Source: Candidatus Bodocaedibacter vickermanii (GTDB lineage: Bacteria > Pseudomonadota > Alphaproteobacteria > UBA6184). Taken from it: a stretch of DNA of 64,000 nucleotides. The notes beneath the pieces were generated by a model. It was given only the letters and a program-made list of their open reading frames with translations, was not told where the DNA came from and searched no databases. Positions 1 to 12,901 of the stretch are shown in pieces. A program made the position numbers and the translations under genes. The DNA is taken from assembly GCF_014896945.1 (NCBI RefSeq), contig NZ_CP054719.1, positions 853,153 through 917,152 of the forward strand. The letters are read 5' to 3'. Every line of letters begins with the position of its first letter. The first letter of the stretch is position 1.

Positions 1-48
1 CGACGTTTTCAAACTATCTTAATACCGCTAGAAAGTTGCACAACACAT

Positions 49-1173
49 ATGAAGCAGCCTGATAGAAAACCTTTGGACCCTCACTTTTGTTCCGGTCCCT
101 GTGCAAAAATTCCCGGATGGGAGGTCGGAATGCTATCCAATGCGATGATAGCACGATCTCACAGATCCAAAGATGGTCAGGCTGCAATCAAACTAATGCT
201 CGACAAAACTAAAGAAGTTTTGGAAATCCCTCAAGATTATATGATTGCTTTAACTGCAGGATCTGCAACTGGTGCCATCACCATGGCGATGTGGAATTTT
301 TTGGGCGAACGCCCAGTTGATATGCTGGCTTGGGATATTTTTGGAAAACGCTGGGTCAGCGACGTTAAAGGACTAAACATTCCCACGAATGTATATGAAG
401 CGCCACTTGGAGAAATGCCAGACCTGTCTCTGATTAATGCTAATAATGATTTGATGTTTGTATGGAACGCCACCTCTACAGGATCCAGTATTGGCGACCT
501 TGAATGGTATACCCCTGGTCAAGGACTTACAATTTGCGATGCGACTTCGGCGGCATTTTGTGTAAAGTTACCTTGGGACAAACTAGACGTTGCATGTTTT
601 TCGTGGCAAAAAGGCATGGGGGGTGAAGCTGCCCATGGATTAATTGTTCTAAGTCCAAAAGCAATTGCTCAGCTTGAACGCTATACTCCAAAATGGCCAG
701 TTCCGTATATTTTCAATTTAAAAAATGCAGCCGGACTCCGAACAGATTTATTTGACGGTGTAGTCATTAACACCCCATCAATGCTGTGTTTAGAAGATTA
801 CATGCAAAGTTTGAATTGGGCAGAACACAATGGTGGTCTAACGTTTTTAACAAATCGATCTCAACAAAACTACAACGCCGTTCAGTCATGGATGCAAAAT
901 CGTCCTTGGGCACAACCTTTGGTAAGACAAGAAAAACATCGATCAACCGCAAATTCTTGTATCCAATTATTAAAAAATGGTGTGCCTATTGATGATGAAG
1001 CTATTTTAAAAATAACTCAAATTCTATCAAGCGAAAACGTGGCCTTTGATATTAAAGGGTTTAAAGGAACACCCGCTAATTTAAGAATCTGGACTGGACC
1101 AACGATTGAAACCTCTAATATTGAAATCTTATTAGAATGGTTGGATTGGATTCACGCCGAATATCTACAATGA
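49..1173 (+). CDS. serC: Phosphoserine aminotransferase
   Basis: PLP enzyme that transaminates 3-phosphohydroxypyruvate with glutamate to give phosphoserine, the second step of serine synthesis, in the cytosol. The 374-residue protein has the class V aminotransferase layout of the longer alphaproteobacterial/methanosarcinal SerC type. It begins with a conserved HFCSGPCAK stretch (12-20), has DATSA at 164-168 with the cofactor-contacting Asp164, and SWQKGMGGE (185-193) with the probable Schiff-base lysine at 188. The ATG at 49 gives a family-typical N-terminus. Its stop codon overlaps the next ATG (ATGA at 1170), so it is probably cotranscribed with the polyamine transporter, an unrelated function. 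No serA is visible in the window. Confidence 0.93.
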   Translation: MKQPDRKPLDPHFCSGPCAKIPGWEVGMLSNAMIARSHRSKDGQAAIKLMLDKTKEVLEIPQDYMIALTAGSATGAITMAMWNFLGERPVDMLAWDIFGKRWVSDVKGLNIPTNVYEAPLGEMPDLSLINANNDLMFVWNATSTGSSIGDLEWYTPGQGLTICDATSAAFCVKLPWDKLDVACFSWQKGMGGEAAHGLIVLSPKAIAQLERYTPKWPVPYIFNLKNAAGLRTDLFDGVVINTPSMLCLEDYMQSLNWAEHNGGLTFLTNRSQQNYNAVQSWMQNRPWAQPLVRQEKHRSTANSCIQLLKNGVPIDDEAILKITQILSSENVAFDIKGFKGTPANLRIWTGPTIETSNIEILLEWLDWIHAEYLQ

Positions 1174-2285
1174 TAAATCGCACCTATATTTTTATTGCTT
1201 CAATTTGCCTCATCTTTTTTGCTGGTCTTTATTATTCAGTTTTTCTACTTCACAAACAAACCACATCAAAACACACCCAACTAACCATATATACCTGGAT
1301 GGATTTTATCCCACCTGAGTTGCAAAAAAAGTTTGAAGACAAAACAGGCATCAAACTACACATCGATTATATAGACTCCGATGAAGGGTTGGAGGCAAAA
1401 CTGCTCACTGGGAAAGCCGAATACGATATTGTTTATCCGTCGACTCCATACGTATTTCGTCATATGAAACTAGGATTGTATGCCCCTTTGTCTTTAGAAA
1501 AAATTCCAAACATCCAATATGTGGACAAAGATTTCTTGAACGATTTTAAAACAGGGTCGACTTTATATTCGATTCCATATCTATGGGGAACTAGTGGCTT
1601 TGCTTATAACACACAAACTTTTAACTCTATTTTTCCAAACGAAACTATCGATAGTTGGGCATATGTTTTTGACCCAAAGAAACTAAAAAAAATAGCTAAA
1701 AAGGGAGTGTCATCAACGTCCTGCGGCAATGAATTGTTTTGTGCTATTGGCTTTTGGCAGAATTTCCGACCTCAGGTGTCTACGCTAAAAACAATCGATA
1801 TCATCACTCAGATTGCGAATCAAGCCAGACCTTATTGGAGAGTTTTTTTATCTTCAGAATCTGCAATTCAAGCATTGGGATCCGGTGAAGTTGCCATTGC
1901 GTTTATGTGGAACGGTGATGCCTTAATGGCACAGCAGCTTGGGGCCCTTCACAATAAAAAAATCCAATATGTTATTCCAAAAGAAGGCTCTCTTAAATGG
2001 ATCGATGAGTTAGCTATCCCACACAATGCCCCCAATTACGAAGCCGCACATACGTTAATAAACTTTTTGTTGGAACCAGAACATATGGCCCTTGTAACAA
2101 ACTATGTGCGTTTTGCAAACACGTGTGCTAAATCAAAAAATTTTATTCGCCCCGACATTCTAGAGAATAAAATTATTTATCCCGATGAATCGGTTATGAA
2201 AACTCTTGCTATTGATACGCACGCCAATCCACAGCTTGAGCGTACAATTAATCGACATTTTTTTAAAATTCTTGTAGGATACTAA
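1170..2285 (+). CDS. potD: Polyamine ABC transporter substrate-binding protein (PotD/PotF type)
   Basis: Periplasmic solute-binding protein expected to capture spermidine/putrescine for the permease encoded downstream. The start chosen is the ATG at 1170, overlapping the serC stop; an upstream in-frame TTG at 1137 lies deep inside serC and is unlikely. Residues 5-23 form a hydrophobic segment (signal peptide or uncleaved anchor; no clear lipobox). The mature part opens with LTIYTWMDFIPPELQKKFE, the typical PotD first strand and helix, and continues with the type II binding-protein fold (AKLLTGKAEYDIVYPS; FMWNGDA near the C-terminal half). At 371 residues it is slightly longer than PotD (about 350). 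Ligand specificity cannot be read from sequence. It is first of four transporter genes; placing the binding protein first differs from E. coli potABCD. Confidence 0.85.
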   Translation: MINRTYIFIASICLIFFAGLYYSVFLLHKQTTSKHTQLTIYTWMDFIPPELQKKFEDKTGIKLHIDYIDSDEGLEAKLLTGKAEYDIVYPSTPYVFRHMKLGLYAPLSLEKIPNIQYVDKDFLNDFKTGSTLYSIPYLWGTSGFAYNTQTFNSIFPNETIDSWAYVFDPKKLKKIAKKGVSSTSCGNELFCAIGFWQNFRPQVSTLKTIDIITQIANQARPYWRVFLSSESAIQALGSGEVAIAFMWNGDALMAQQLGALHNKKIQYVIPKEGSLKWIDELAIPHNAPNYEAAHTLINFLLEPEHMALVTNYVRFANTCAKSKNFIRPDILENKIIYPDESVMKTLAIDTHANPQLERTINRHFFKILVGY

Positions 2286-2309
2286 TCAACACGTTAAGGA
2301 AAGTTGGTT

Positions 2310-3437
2310 GTGGAAAAAAATCGAATCGAGCCCTGGCAATCTTTTGATGAAGTTCCTCAAATACAAATTGAAGGAATATCAAAACGATATGGAAATTTCC
2401 CAGCGCTTAGAAAATTAGATCTTGAGATTTACAAAGGTGAGTTTTTCTCCTTACTAGGCAGTTCGGGATGTGGAAAAACAACTCTGCTTAGAATCTTGGG
2501 CGGCTTCGAATCTCCATCACAAGGGCGCATCTTAATTGACGGAATTGATATTACAAAACTTCCCCCATACAAACGCCCCATCAATATGATGTTTCAATCC
2601 TATGCTTTATTTCCTCATATGACGGTTGAAGAAAATGTAGCCTTTGGATTAAAGCAAGAAAACCTATCTAAAAAAGAAATTATTAATCGCGTCGATCATT
2701 ATTTAGAATTGGTCGATATGATTGATCTGCGAAAACGCAAGCCTGATCAACTTTCAGGTGGTCAACGTCAACGAGTTGCTCTTGCACGTTGCTTAGCAAA
2801 ACAACCTCGGGTACTTTTGCTGGACGAGCCTATGGCTGCGCTAGATAAACGCCTGAGAGAAAAAACACAGTTTCAACTTGTGAACATTCAGGAAAAAGTT
2901 GGCATCACGTTTATCATGGTCACTCATGATCAAGAAGAAGCCATGACTATGTCTACCCGATTAGGCATTATGCGTGGTGGTCAAATATTGCAGGTGGGAA
3001 CTCCAAAAGAAATTTATGAATATCCAAACTCTCAATATGTTGCAACATTCATTGGTAATGCAAACGTGTTAGACGGGGTTGTAATCGAAACCCATCAGAA
3101 TCATTCCATCATTCGAAACGATGCGAACGATTGTATGATTTATGTTTCTCCGGCTTCAAATGCAGCAGCCGACTCCTTGGCTCATGTATCAGTCCGACCT
3201 GAGAAAATATTAATTTCCAAAGAACCGTTTGAGGTTGAATACAATATCTTAACTGGAATTGTTGATGAAATTGCATATTGGGGTGATGTTTCGATGTATC
3301 ACATTCAGCTTGCTTCAAAACAAATCATTCAGGTAATGGTGCCAAACTTATTGCGTGGGGCAGATCGCCCCATTACCTGGAATGACAAGGTATATTTGCA
3401 TTGGAAGCCTCAAAATGGCGTTTTATTGGTAAGTTAA
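2310..3437 (+). CDS. potA: Polyamine ABC transporter ATP-binding protein
   Basis: ATPase of the polyamine importer on the cytoplasmic face of the membrane. It has Walker A GSSGCGKTT, the Q-loop region MMFQSYALFPHMTVEENV, ABC signature LSGGQRQRVALARCLA, Walker B VLLLDEP and H-loop VTHDQEEAMTMS, followed by a C-terminal TOBE regulatory domain (roughly residues 260-370), the standard PotA/CysA architecture. I chose GTG at 2310 because AGGA at 2297-2300 is 9 bases upstream; a TTG at 2304 would be only 3 bases from it. The protein has 375 residues, usual for PotA. Its stop overlaps the permease start by one base (TAATG), indicating translational coupling. Confidence 0.92.
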   Translation: MEKNRIEPWQSFDEVPQIQIEGISKRYGNFPALRKLDLEIYKGEFFSLLGSSGCGKTTLLRILGGFESPSQGRILIDGIDITKLPPYKRPINMMFQSYALFPHMTVEENVAFGLKQENLSKKEIINRVDHYLELVDMIDLRKRKPDQLSGGQRQRVALARCLAKQPRVLLLDEPMAALDKRLREKTQFQLVNIQEKVGITFIMVTHDQEEAMTMSTRLGIMRGGQILQVGTPKEIYEYPNSQYVATFIGNANVLDGVVIETHQNHSIIRNDANDCMIYVSPASNAAADSLAHVSVRPEKILISKEPFEVEYNILTGIVDEIAYWGDVSMYHIQLASKQIIQVMVPNLLRGADRPITWNDKVYLHWKPQNGVLLVS

Positions 3438-4372
3438 TGAATAAAAAAAACTCTCAATTAATACGCATAAAAAACTGGGCCGCCATATTCAAGCCCAACG
3501 AAAAATACGTATTAATTCTGCCATACATTTGGTGTGTTTTATTTCTTTTGATTCCATTTTTAATTTTGTTAAAAATCAGCTTATCTGATTACATATTTGG
3601 AACACCACCTTTCAGCCCTGTTTTTGAATGGGTTGATCAACGGTATTTGCGAATTCAATTATTTTTTTCAAACTATGAATTCTTTTTCAAAGACTTTCTT
3701 TATATTAGGGTTTACATTGAATCGATTTTGATGGCGCTGGTTTCAACTTGCATCGCAACCATCATTTCATACCCCTTTGCGTATGCTATACATAAATCAT
3801 CTCCTGCTATAAAAACCTTATTAATCCTCTTAATTGTTTTGCCATTTTATACTTCGTTTCTATTGCGCGTATATGCATGGGTTGGGTTATTAAATGCGCA
3901 AGGTGGTATCAACGGTCTCTTAATATGGATTGGTATCATCGATGAACCACTGAAACTGTTATATACAAAGTTCGCAGTTGTAATCGGTATTGTCTACTGT
4001 TACTTACCTTTTATGATCTTGCCCCTGTATGTGTCTTTAGACAAAATGGATCGCGAATGTTTGGAGGCCGCCTATGATCTTGGATGTCACCCTATTAAAG
4101 CCTTTTTCACAATCACCGTTCCATTGACTAAAAATGGATTGTTTGCGGGTTTCATATTAATGTTTATTCCTGCGATTGGGGAATTTGTAATTCCAGAAAT
4201 TTTAGGGGGCGCCAATACATTAATGATCGGTCGCATCGTTTGGAATGAATTTTTTAATAATCATGATTGGCCATTTGCTGCATCGATCGCAATTTTAATG
4301 TTTTTCTTTGTGGTCATACCCTTAAATTATCTTCAAAAATCAGCATCAAATAAGGATACAAACGATGAATAG
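3437..4372 (+). CDS. potB: Polyamine ABC transporter permease PotB/PotH
   Basis: Inner-membrane permease of the polyamine importer. The 311-residue protein has about six hydrophobic segments, the first at 26-47 after a basic cytoplasmic N-terminus. The EAA loop that docks on the ATPase is visible as ECLEAAYDLGCHPIKAF at about residue 210, followed by the ITVPLTKNGLFAG helix. The ATG at 3437 overlaps the potA stop; extending upstream would run inside potA. The end overlaps potC by 8 bases. PotB and PotH cannot be told apart from sequence, so the symbol marks position in the operon rather than proven specificity. Confidence 0.88.
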   Translation: MNKKNSQLIRIKNWAAIFKPNEKYVLILPYIWCVLFLLIPFLILLKISLSDYIFGTPPFSPVFEWVDQRYLRIQLFFSNYEFFFKDFLYIRVYIESILMALVSTCIATIISYPFAYAIHKSSPAIKTLLILLIVLPFYTSFLLRVYAWVGLLNAQGGINGLLIWIGIIDEPLKLLYTKFAVVIGIVYCYLPFMILPLYVSLDKMDRECLEAAYDLGCHPIKAFFTITVPLTKNGLFAGFILMFIPAIGEFVIPEILGGANTLMIGRIVWNEFFNNHDWPFAASIAILMFFFVVIPLNYLQKSASNKDTNDE

Positions 4373-5174
4373 TCGAATATTACGTATCAATATTCTATTA
4401 TTTGGGTATGCTTTTCTTTATGTGCCACTTGCCTTGATTATTGTGTTTTCATTTAACAGCACTCGCAGCATTTACGGTTGGGAATCATTTTCACTTCGAT
4501 GGTATAGCGAACTTAGCAAAAATACAGCTATTCTTGAAAGCGTATGGAACAGTCTTAAAATTGCAACAGTCTCTGCTACATTTGCAATGATTATTGGAAC
4601 ATTTGCTGCATTCAGTTTAGTCAGAATTCATAAATTTAAAGGTCGCAAACTATTTGAAACCATTATTAACATGCCACTAATTATCCCCGAAGTTGTAACA
4701 GGGTTGTCTTTATTATTGTTTTTTGTGTCTGTACAACACATTTTTGGAATTAATATTCACTATGGAATTCCAACAATCAGCATCGCACATATCACTCTGG
4801 GTATTGCTTATGTCGTTGTCATTGTAAAGTCCAGACTAAAAGAGGTAGATATTTCGTTAGAAGAAGCAGCGATGGACTTAGGTGCAAAGCCACTGACCGT
4901 TTTCACAGATATTACGCTACCCATTATTGCTCCCGCTTGCCTTGCTGGATGGTTTTTAGCGTTTGCCCTATCATTCGACGATGTTGTAATTGCAAGCTTT
5001 GTTTCATCTCCTGAATCAACAACATTACCCATGGTGATTTTTTCAACATTACGCACAGGCGGGCTAAGCCCACAAATTAATGCCTTGGCAACGATTATGA
5101 TTTCTATCTCTACCCTGTGTGTCATAATTGCCGCAGCTATCGCGTATCAACGACAAAAATATTTATCTAAATAA
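4365..5174 (+). CDS. potC: Polyamine ABC transporter permease PotC/PotI
   Basis: Second inner-membrane permease of the polyamine importer, 269 residues with about six transmembrane segments (first at 8-28). The EAA motif reads LEEAAMDLGAKPLTVFTDIT (about 163-182) and pairs with the ATPase. SFDDVVIASFVSSP at about 204-217 is the conserved PotC/PotI stretch before the last segments. It completes a four-gene importer with the three genes upstream, all overlapping or closely spaced. About 50 bases of AT-rich DNA follow before the esterase; I see no strong hairpin terminator there. Confidence 0.9.
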   Translation: MNSRILRINILLFGYAFLYVPLALIIVFSFNSTRSIYGWESFSLRWYSELSKNTAILESVWNSLKIATVSATFAMIIGTFAAFSLVRIHKFKGRKLFETIINMPLIIPEVVTGLSLLLFFVSVQHIFGINIHYGIPTISIAHITLGIAYVVVIVKSRLKEVDISLEEAAMDLGAKPLTVFTDITLPIIAPACLAGWFLAFALSFDDVVIASFVSSPESTTLPMVIFSTLRTGGLSPQINALATIMISISTLCVIIAAAIAYQRQKYLSK

Positions 5175-5224
5175 GCGATGTTTAAATAAAAATTAATCCA
5201 CATCTGCTATCAATAGGAGCACAA

Positions 5225-6860
<1,636 letters not shown>

Positions 6861-6866
6861 GATGAT

Positions 6867-8030
6867 ATGAACATTCACGAACACCAAGCAAAAGACTTAT
6901 TGCGTCAATACGGAATCAATATTCCAGAAGGCAAAGTCATTTTTAACACCAACGAAATTGAACTCGCCATTGCCTCATTCAACGCTCCAGTCTTGGTTGT
7001 GAAAGCACAAATCCATGCCGGTGGACGCGGCAAGGGTGGTGGCGTAGAAGTTTCGAAAACTCCAGCTGATGCAAATACCTACGCCCAAGCAATGCTAGGT
7101 ATGAACTTGGTTACAAAACAAACCGGGGCTTCGGGAAAACGTGTTCAACGTGTATATATCGAACCTGGGGTCAATATCAAAAAAGAACTCTACCTCAGTT
7201 TTGTAATTGATCGTGAAACTTCCAACATCACGATCATCGCATCAACAGAAGGCGGTATGGATATTGAAGAAGTCGCTGAAAAACATCCCGACAAAATTAT
7301 CAAAGTACCCATCAATCCAGTTACTGGATTCCAACCGTTTCATGGTCGACGCTTAGCAAAAGGATTAAAACTACCGCTGAATGCAAAAGACGGAATTGGA
7401 TCCTTATGCCAAAAATTGTTTAGATTGTTTGTGGAAAAAGATCTCGCAATGCTTGAGATCAATCCCCTTGTTATCACATCCGATGATGCGCTAATTCCTT
7501 TGGATGCAAAAATCAGCTTTGATGACAACGCCCTGTTTCGCCACCCCGATATTCAAGCCCTCAGAGATCTTACCGAAGAAGATCCAAAAGAAATCGCAGC
7601 CTCAAAATTCGATTTAAACTATGTATCTCTTGATGGCAACATCGGCTGCATGGTCAATGGCGCTGGTCTTGCCATGGCAACCATGGACATCATCAAACTT
7701 CACGGTGGTGAACCTGCAAACTTTCTAGATGTGGGCGGTGGGGCAACCAAAGAAAAAGTTCAAGCTGCCTTTAAAATTATTTTATCTGATCCTGCTGTCA
7801 GGGGAATATTGGTCAATATTTTTGGAGGGATCATGCGGTGTGATGTGATCGCTCAGGGTATTGTTGATGCTGCGCATGAAATGGAAATTCATGTTCCCGT
7901 CGTGGTGCGATTACAAGGTACAAATGTTGATCTAGGAAAAGACATTCTGACACGTTCAAACTTAAATCTGCATACCGTCGATTCGCTCACTGATGCAGCA
8001 ACAACTATCGTCAACGCAGTAAAAGGATAA
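6867..8030 (+). CDS. sucC: Succinyl-CoA synthetase beta subunit
   Basis: Beta chain of succinyl-CoA synthetase, which makes ATP or GTP from succinyl-CoA. It starts with the near-invariant [13 protein letters not shown]. The ATP-grasp region contains [15 protein letters not shown] (45-59) and the metal/nucleotide residues in LEINPLVI (about 195-202). The C-terminal CoA-ligase domain contains [18 protein letters not shown] and [13 protein letters not shown]. At 387 residues the length is standard. A TAGGATGAT ribosome site precedes the ATG. sucD follows after 3 bases, which fits stoichiometric production of the two chains. Confidence 0.97.
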   Translation: MNIHEHQAKDLLRQYGINIPEGKVIFNTNEIELAIASFNAPVLVVKAQIHAGGRGKGGGVEVSKTPADANTYAQAMLGMNLVTKQTGASGKRVQRVYIEPGVNIKKELYLSFVIDRETSNITIIASTEGGMDIEEVAEKHPDKIIKVPINPVTGFQPFHGRRLAKGLKLPLNAKDGIGSLCQKLFRLFVEKDLAMLEINPLVITSDDALIPLDAKISFDDNALFRHPDIQALRDLTEEDPKEIAASKFDLNYVSLDGNIGCMVNGAGLAMATMDIIKLHGGEPANFLDVGGGATKEKVQAAFKIILSDPAVRGILVNIFGGIMRCDVIAQGIVDAAHEMEIHVPVVVRLQGTNVDLGKDILTRSNLNLHTVDSLTDAATTIVNAVKG

Positions 8031-8033
8031 CCC

Positions 8034-8909
8034 ATGGCAATACTCATTAACAAAAATACTCGAGTCATCTGCCAAGGATTCACCGGATCTCAGGGTACCT
8101 TTCATAGCGAACAAGCCATTGCCTATGGCACTAAAATGGTCGGCGGCGTCACCCCCGGGAAAGGGGGCGAAACACATTTAGGGCTTCCTGTTTTCGATAC
8201 TGTACTGGACGCAAAAAAAGCAACCGATGCAGATGCAACTGTCATTTACGTACCTGCACCCTACGCAGCCGATGCAATTCTTGAAGCGATTGATGCTGGC
8301 ATAGAACTCATCATTTGTATTACTGAGGGCATACCCGTGCAAGACATGTTAAACGTTCATGCCGCATTACAAAACTCAACCAGCAAACTCATCGGACCCA
8401 ACTGTCCAGGAATCATTACACCCGGTGAATGTAAAATTGGAATCATGCCTGGCTTCATTCACAAGCCCGGTCGCATTGGTGTTGTTTCCAGATCAGGAAC
8501 ATTAACCTATGAAGCTGTTGATCAATTAACAAAACTTGGTCTTGGACAATCTACGTGCGTTGGAATTGGTGGCGATCCCATTCACGGATTAACATTTACA
8601 GACGTCATCTCATTATTTTTTGATGACCCAAACACCGATGCTGTGGTAATGATTGGTGAAATAGGTGGATCAGAGGAAGCCGCTGCCGCAGATTTTATTC
8701 GCAATCACCAAACACCAAAACCAGTGATTGGATTTATTGCAGGTCGGACAGCTCCTCCAGGTCGTCGCATGGGACACGCCGGTGCAATTATTTCTGGTGG
8801 TAATGATACTGCCGAAGGCAAAACAATCTACCTAACTGAGGCTGGGGTACACATGGCGAATTCACCCGCCGATATTGGACAGAAAGTAAAAGACGTTTTA
8901 AGATCATGA
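8034..8909 (+). CDS. sucD: Succinyl-CoA synthetase alpha subunit
   Basis: Alpha chain that carries the phosphohistidine intermediate of succinyl-CoA synthetase. The CoA-binding Rossmann domain starts [18 protein letters not shown] (12-29) with GGVTPGKGG at 37-45. Phospho-accepting His248 lies in [12 protein letters not shown], and [13 protein letters not shown]-like sequence (207-219) forms the second power helix. At 291 residues it has normal length. The stop overlaps the sucA start by 4 bases (ATGA), so sucA translation is probably coupled. The stop codon is TGA, one of several pieces of evidence that TGA is a normal stop in this genome. Confidence 0.97.
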   Translation: MAILINKNTRVICQGFTGSQGTFHSEQAIAYGTKMVGGVTPGKGGETHLGLPVFDTVLDAKKATDADATVIYVPAPYAADAILEAIDAGIELIICITEGIPVQDMLNVHAALQNSTSKLIGPNCPGIITPGECKIGIMPGFIHKPGRIGVVSRSGTLTYEAVDQLTKLGLGQSTCVGIGGDPIHGLTFTDVISLFFDDPNTDAVVMIGEIGGSEEAAAADFIRNHQTPKPVIGFIAGRTAPPGRRMGHAGAIISGGNDTAEGKTIYLTEAGVHMANSPADIGQKVKDVLRS

Positions 8910-11662
8910 ATAAAGAAATTTCAGACAGCTCATTTTTAAATGCTGAAAATGCATTATATGTCGCCGACATTTTTAAACGCTATGTTGCAAATTCAACAGA
9001 CGTATCTCCACAATGGCAATCGTTCTTTCAGCAATTAAATGACACCGAAAAATCTGTTTTGTTAGATTTATCCCGTGGATCAACGTACGTCAAACCCAAA
9101 GCATCTTCGTCTGCGAAACCCTCCGTCACGCAAGATATAAAAGAAACCGAACTATCATTAAAAGCATCCACCATTGCCGATGCCTATCGACGTTGGGGGC
9201 ACTATGCCGCAACCCTAGATCCGTTAGGATTAACTCTTCCCAAAGGTCACCCTGGGTTAAATACAAAAGCCCATACAGTATCCGAGGCTGATTTAGACCA
9301 ACCCATCCAAGGTTTCAAATTAGGCCGCAGAGATACCTTGCGTGGGATCATCGAACAGTTATCAAAAGTATACTGTGATAAATCTGCCTATGAATATATG
9401 CACATTCCAAATTTGGATGAAACCAATTGGATTAAGCGTAGGCTTGAAACGGCTCCCTTTGCATTAACCGAAGACGACGAAATTGAAGTTTTTGAATGGT
9501 TAGTCAAAGCAGAATTATTTGAACATTTCTTAGCCAAAAAATTCCCCGGTGCAAAACGTTTCGGTATCGAAGGGTGCGACGCATTGATCCCAATGCTACA
9601 TGATATCTTAACGCGCGCGGCTGCAGATGAATTAGGAAATGCTGTAATTGGTATGGCACACCGCGGTCGTCTAAACACGTTATACAATATTATGGGTCGC
9701 CCCTATGAAGAAGTGTTTGCAAAGTTCATGAACAAATCTCCCAACCATTATGGAAAAATGGGTGACGTAAAATATCACGTGGGCGGCAGCGTTGATGTAA
9801 TGTTACACGACAAACCTCTCCATGTATCATTACTCTATAACCCTTCTCACCTAGAAGCCATCAACCCCGTTGTCATGGGCAACGTTTGGGCAAAACAACA
9901 CGATGGCACACCCAACGCACTTGGAATTTTGGTTCATGGTGATGCTGCATTTGCAGGGCAGGGAGTCAACGCCGAAACATTATTAATGAGCCAAGTTAAC
10001 GGATACTCTGTCGGCGGTATGATCCACATCATCACCAACAATCAGGTTGGCTTTACCGCAAATCCATCAGAAACACGATCAACTGACTATGCATCCGATC
10101 TTGCAAAATCAGTCAATGCTCCTGTATTTCATGTGAATGCCGATGACATTGAATCTTGTATTTTTGTATCGTGGCTTGCATATTCATACCGTCAAGAATT
10201 CAAAAAAGATGTGATTATTGATTTGGTTGGATATCGCCGCTATGGTCATAACGAAGGTGACGAACCCAATTTTACTCAACCTGTAATGTATGGAAAGATA
10301 AAATCGCACAAGTCCGTATTAAACCAATATGAACAATTCTTGGTTGAGAAAAAAACACTGACTCAACAACATGCAAACGACATTCGTAAAAAGTATGAAT
10401 CCAAATTGGTTGCTGCTTATGATCGCGCAGCTGATTGGACATTTGAAAATTATACGTCACACTCAGGTCGCTGGGAAAAAACTCATCCCAACAATCATTC
10501 GCAAGAACCAAAAACAGGTGTTGATGAAGCTCTTCTGAAACAAATCGGAACCCATCTATCAACGCCTCCTGAAAACTTTGATCTCAATTCAAAGATTGCT
10601 CGTCAATTGGCAACTCGAAAACAGATGATGGAAAGCAGTTCCAATATTGATTGGGCAACGGGTGAATTACTAGCCTATGGCAGCTTACTCATAGAGGGTA
10701 CTCCCGTGCGAATCAGTGGTGAGGATTGCATCAGAGGAACGTTCTCTCACAGACATGTGGGGCTATACGATCAGACCACAAATGATGTAACTTTCCTCGT
10801 CAATCACCTGCCAAATGCAACAGCTCAGCTGAGTGTCTACAACAGCGTCTTATCAGAATACGCTGTCATGGGGTTCGAATATGGGACTGCTCTTGCAAAT
10901 CCAAATCGCCTCGTCATATGGGAGGCTCAGTTTGGTGACTTCGTCAATGGCGCTCAAATCATCATCGATCAATTCATCGCCTCCGCAGAAACAAAATGGG
11001 ATTTGTACAACGGTCTGGTATTGTTGTTACCTCATGGATTAGAAGGTCAAGGGCCCGAACATTCATCAGCCCGACCCGAGCGTTTTTTACAACTGTGTGC
11101 TGATGACAATATCCAGGTTGCAATTCCAACAACGCCCGCAAACATGTTCCACCTGTTGCGACGTCAAATCCACAGTCCGAATCGCAAGCCATTAATTGTC
11201 ATGACCCCCAAATCTTTGTTGCGACATAAATTAGCGGTCTCTAACATAAACGACATGTCTACAGGCTCAAAATTTCAACCTGTAATCAATGATTCAAAAG
11301 TTGCAATGAAAGCATCAAAGATCGTATTATGCTCGGGCAAAATTTATTATGATTTATTGGAAAATCGATCATCTGATCAAAATATTGCGCTCATTCGCCT
11401 TGAACAACTTTATCCATTCCCCGCACAAGAGTTAAGCACAATAATCGCTCAACATCCTGATGCGGAAATCGTCTGGTGTCAAGAAGAGCCAAAAAATATG
11501 GGTGCCTGGACACATGTGTTTTTTGCTCTAAAAGACATGGGAATTGACGCAAACTATGTCGGTCGCCCATCCGCTGGATCGCCTGCAACTGGTTATACAT
11601 CTGTACATCAGGCTGAACAATCCGCTATAATACACGCAGCTTTAACCCCTAAAAGGACTTAA
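8906..11662 (+). CDS. sucA: 2-Oxoglutarate dehydrogenase E1 component
   Basis: Thiamine-diphosphate E1 that decarboxylates 2-oxoglutarate and transfers succinyl to the lipoyl group of SucB. The 918 residues match the family (about 930-1000). The N-terminal E2-binding peptide ([19 protein letters not shown]) is present. [11 protein letters not shown] is conserved active-site sequence, [12 protein letters not shown] contains the ThDP/Mg GD motif, and [11 protein letters not shown] is the conserved E1 stretch. The C-terminal transketolase-type half contains [13 protein letters not shown] and [16 protein letters not shown]. It overlaps sucD by 4 bases and ends 1 base before sucB, so it is inside the mdh-sucCDAB operon. 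Confidence 0.97.
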   Translation: MNKEISDSSFLNAENALYVADIFKRYVANSTDVSPQWQSFFQQLNDTEKSVLLDLSRGSTYVKPKASSSAKPSVTQDIKETELSLKASTIADAYRRWGHYAATLDPLGLTLPKGHPGLNTKAHTVSEADLDQPIQGFKLGRRDTLRGIIEQLSKVYCDKSAYEYMHIPNLDETNWIKRRLETAPFALTEDDEIEVFEWLVKAELFEHFLAKKFPGAKRFGIEGCDALIPMLHDILTRAAADELGNAVIGMAHRGRLNTLYNIMGRPYEEVFAKFMNKSPNHYGKMGDVKYHVGGSVDVMLHDKPLHVSLLYNPSHLEAINPVVMGNVWAKQHDGTPNALGILVHGDAAFAGQGVNAETLLMSQVNGYSVGGMIHIITNNQVGFTANPSETRSTDYASDLAKSVNAPVFHVNADDIESCIFVSWLAYSYRQEFKKDVIIDLVGYRRYGHNEGDEPNFTQPVMYGKIKSHKSVLNQYEQFLVEKKTLTQQHANDIRKKYESKLVAAYDRAADWTFENYTSHSGRWEKTHPNNHSQEPKTGVDEALLKQIGTHLSTPPENFDLNSKIARQLATRKQMMESSSNIDWATGELLAYGSLLIEGTPVRISGEDCIRGTFSHRHVGLYDQTTNDVTFLVNHLPNATAQLSVYNSVLSEYAVMGFEYGTALANPNRLVIWEAQFGDFVNGAQIIIDQFIASAETKWDLYNGLVLLLPHGLEGQGPEHSSARPERFLQLCADDNIQVAIPTTPANMFHLLRRQIHSPNRKPLIVMTPKSLLRHKLAVSNINDMSTGSKFQPVINDSKVAMKASKIVLCSGKIYYDLLENRSSDQNIALIRLEQLYPFPAQELSTIIAQHPDAEIVWCQEEPKNMGAWTHVFFALKDMGIDANYVGRPSAGSPATGYTSVHQAEQSAIIHAALTPKRT

Positions 11663-11663
11663 G

Positions 11664-12818
11664 ATGAAAGACATTTTGGTACCCATACTTGGTGAATCCG
11701 TAACCGAAGCAACCGTTGGAAAATGGTATATAAATGCTGGTGAATCCATTGAACAAGACGGATTATTAGTAGAATTGGAAACCGATAAAGTCACTCTTGA
11801 AGTCAACGCACCCGTGTCAGGCACCTTGAAAGAAATAGCCTTTCCCAAAGGGTCTATTGTCAACCTTGGCGATATTTTAGGTCGCATGGAGGAGGGATCC
11901 GAGATTCCAAAAACAACATCTCAGCAGCCCGTAAAAAATCCAGAACCCGCTGCATTACCAGCAGAGAATCCGCCCTCGGTGAAAAAGATGCTCGCTGAAA
12001 ACAACCTGTCTGCATCCGCTATTCCATCTTCTGGAAAAGATGGTCGCTTAACAAAAACGGATGTTTTACAATTTGTGGCCCCCCCCTCTAAAACCTCCGC
12101 AAATCGCCCAAAAACCAACGACAGGGAAGAGCGCGTTACCATGTCCAGACTTCGCAAAAAGATCGCTGAGCGTTTAAAAAACGCTCAAAATACTGCAGCT
12201 ATTTTAACGACCTTTAACGAAATCGATATGAGCCACGTTATGGATCTTCGCAAACGCTTGCAAGAATCCTTTCAAGCATCCCATGGCGTTAAACTGGGAT
12301 TCATGTCGTTCTTTTTAAAAGCATGCGTTCAAGCCTTAAAAGAAATCCCAGCTTTAAACGCTGAAATTGACGGCACAGACATCGTCTTTAAACACTATTA
12401 TGATCTTGGCGTTGCCGTCAGCACAGACCGCGGATTAGTTGTCCCCGTTGTACGAAATGTCGATGAACTTACATTCGCTGATATTGAAAAAGCAATCTCT
12501 GACTTGGGCACCAGAGCAAAAGATGGCAAACTTGAAATTAGCGAATTAAACGGTGGAACGTTTAGCATCACCAATGGGGGAACCTTTGGATCCTTGATGT
12601 CTACCCCCATCATCAATCCTCCGCAGTGTGGTATTTTAGGCATGCACGCCATTCAAAATCGCCCCGTTGCAATTGGTGACAAAGTCGAAATCCGACCCAT
12701 GATGTATGTAGCATTATCCTATGATCATCGCTTGGTCGATGGAAAAGAAGCCGTTACGTTTTTGGTGCGCATCAAACAAATGTTGGAAGACCCCGAACGA
12801 CTTCTTTTAAACGTATAG
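11664..12818 (+). CDS. sucB: 2-Oxoglutarate dehydrogenase E2 (dihydrolipoyl succinyltransferase)
   Basis: Core acyltransferase of the oxoglutarate dehydrogenase complex. Domains in order: one lipoyl domain (1-75) with lipoyl-lysine 42 in ETDKVTLEV, a Pro/Ala linker, a peripheral-subunit-binding domain (about 103-138, [15 protein letters not shown]...[12 protein letters not shown]), and the catalytic domain with His355 and Asp359 in SYDHRLVDG. The 384 residues are slightly shorter than usual because the linkers are short. It is last in the operon. An lpdA (E3) gene, often next in alphaproteobacteria, is absent; decayed transposon sequence follows instead, so E3 must be encoded elsewhere. Confidence 0.96.
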   Translation: MKDILVPILGESVTEATVGKWYINAGESIEQDGLLVELETDKVTLEVNAPVSGTLKEIAFPKGSIVNLGDILGRMEEGSEIPKTTSQQPVKNPEPAALPAENPPSVKKMLAENNLSASAIPSSGKDGRLTKTDVLQFVAPPSKTSANRPKTNDREERVTMSRLRKKIAERLKNAQNTAAILTTFNEIDMSHVMDLRKRLQESFQASHGVKLGFMSFFLKACVQALKEIPALNAEIDGTDIVFKHYYDLGVAVSTDRGLVVPVVRNVDELTFADIEKAISDLGTRAKDGKLEISELNGGTFSITNGGTFGSLMSTPIINPPQCGILGMHAIQNRPVAIGDKVEIRPMMYVALSYDHRLVDGKEAVTFLVRIKQMLEDPERLLLNV

Positions 12819-12901
12819 CCTATTGTCCTGCAACAACCTCATCGTCAGAATCTGGAAGCATTGCGTGAACTTTTCTTTGGTTATTTTATGTTTAGGTGGA
12901 T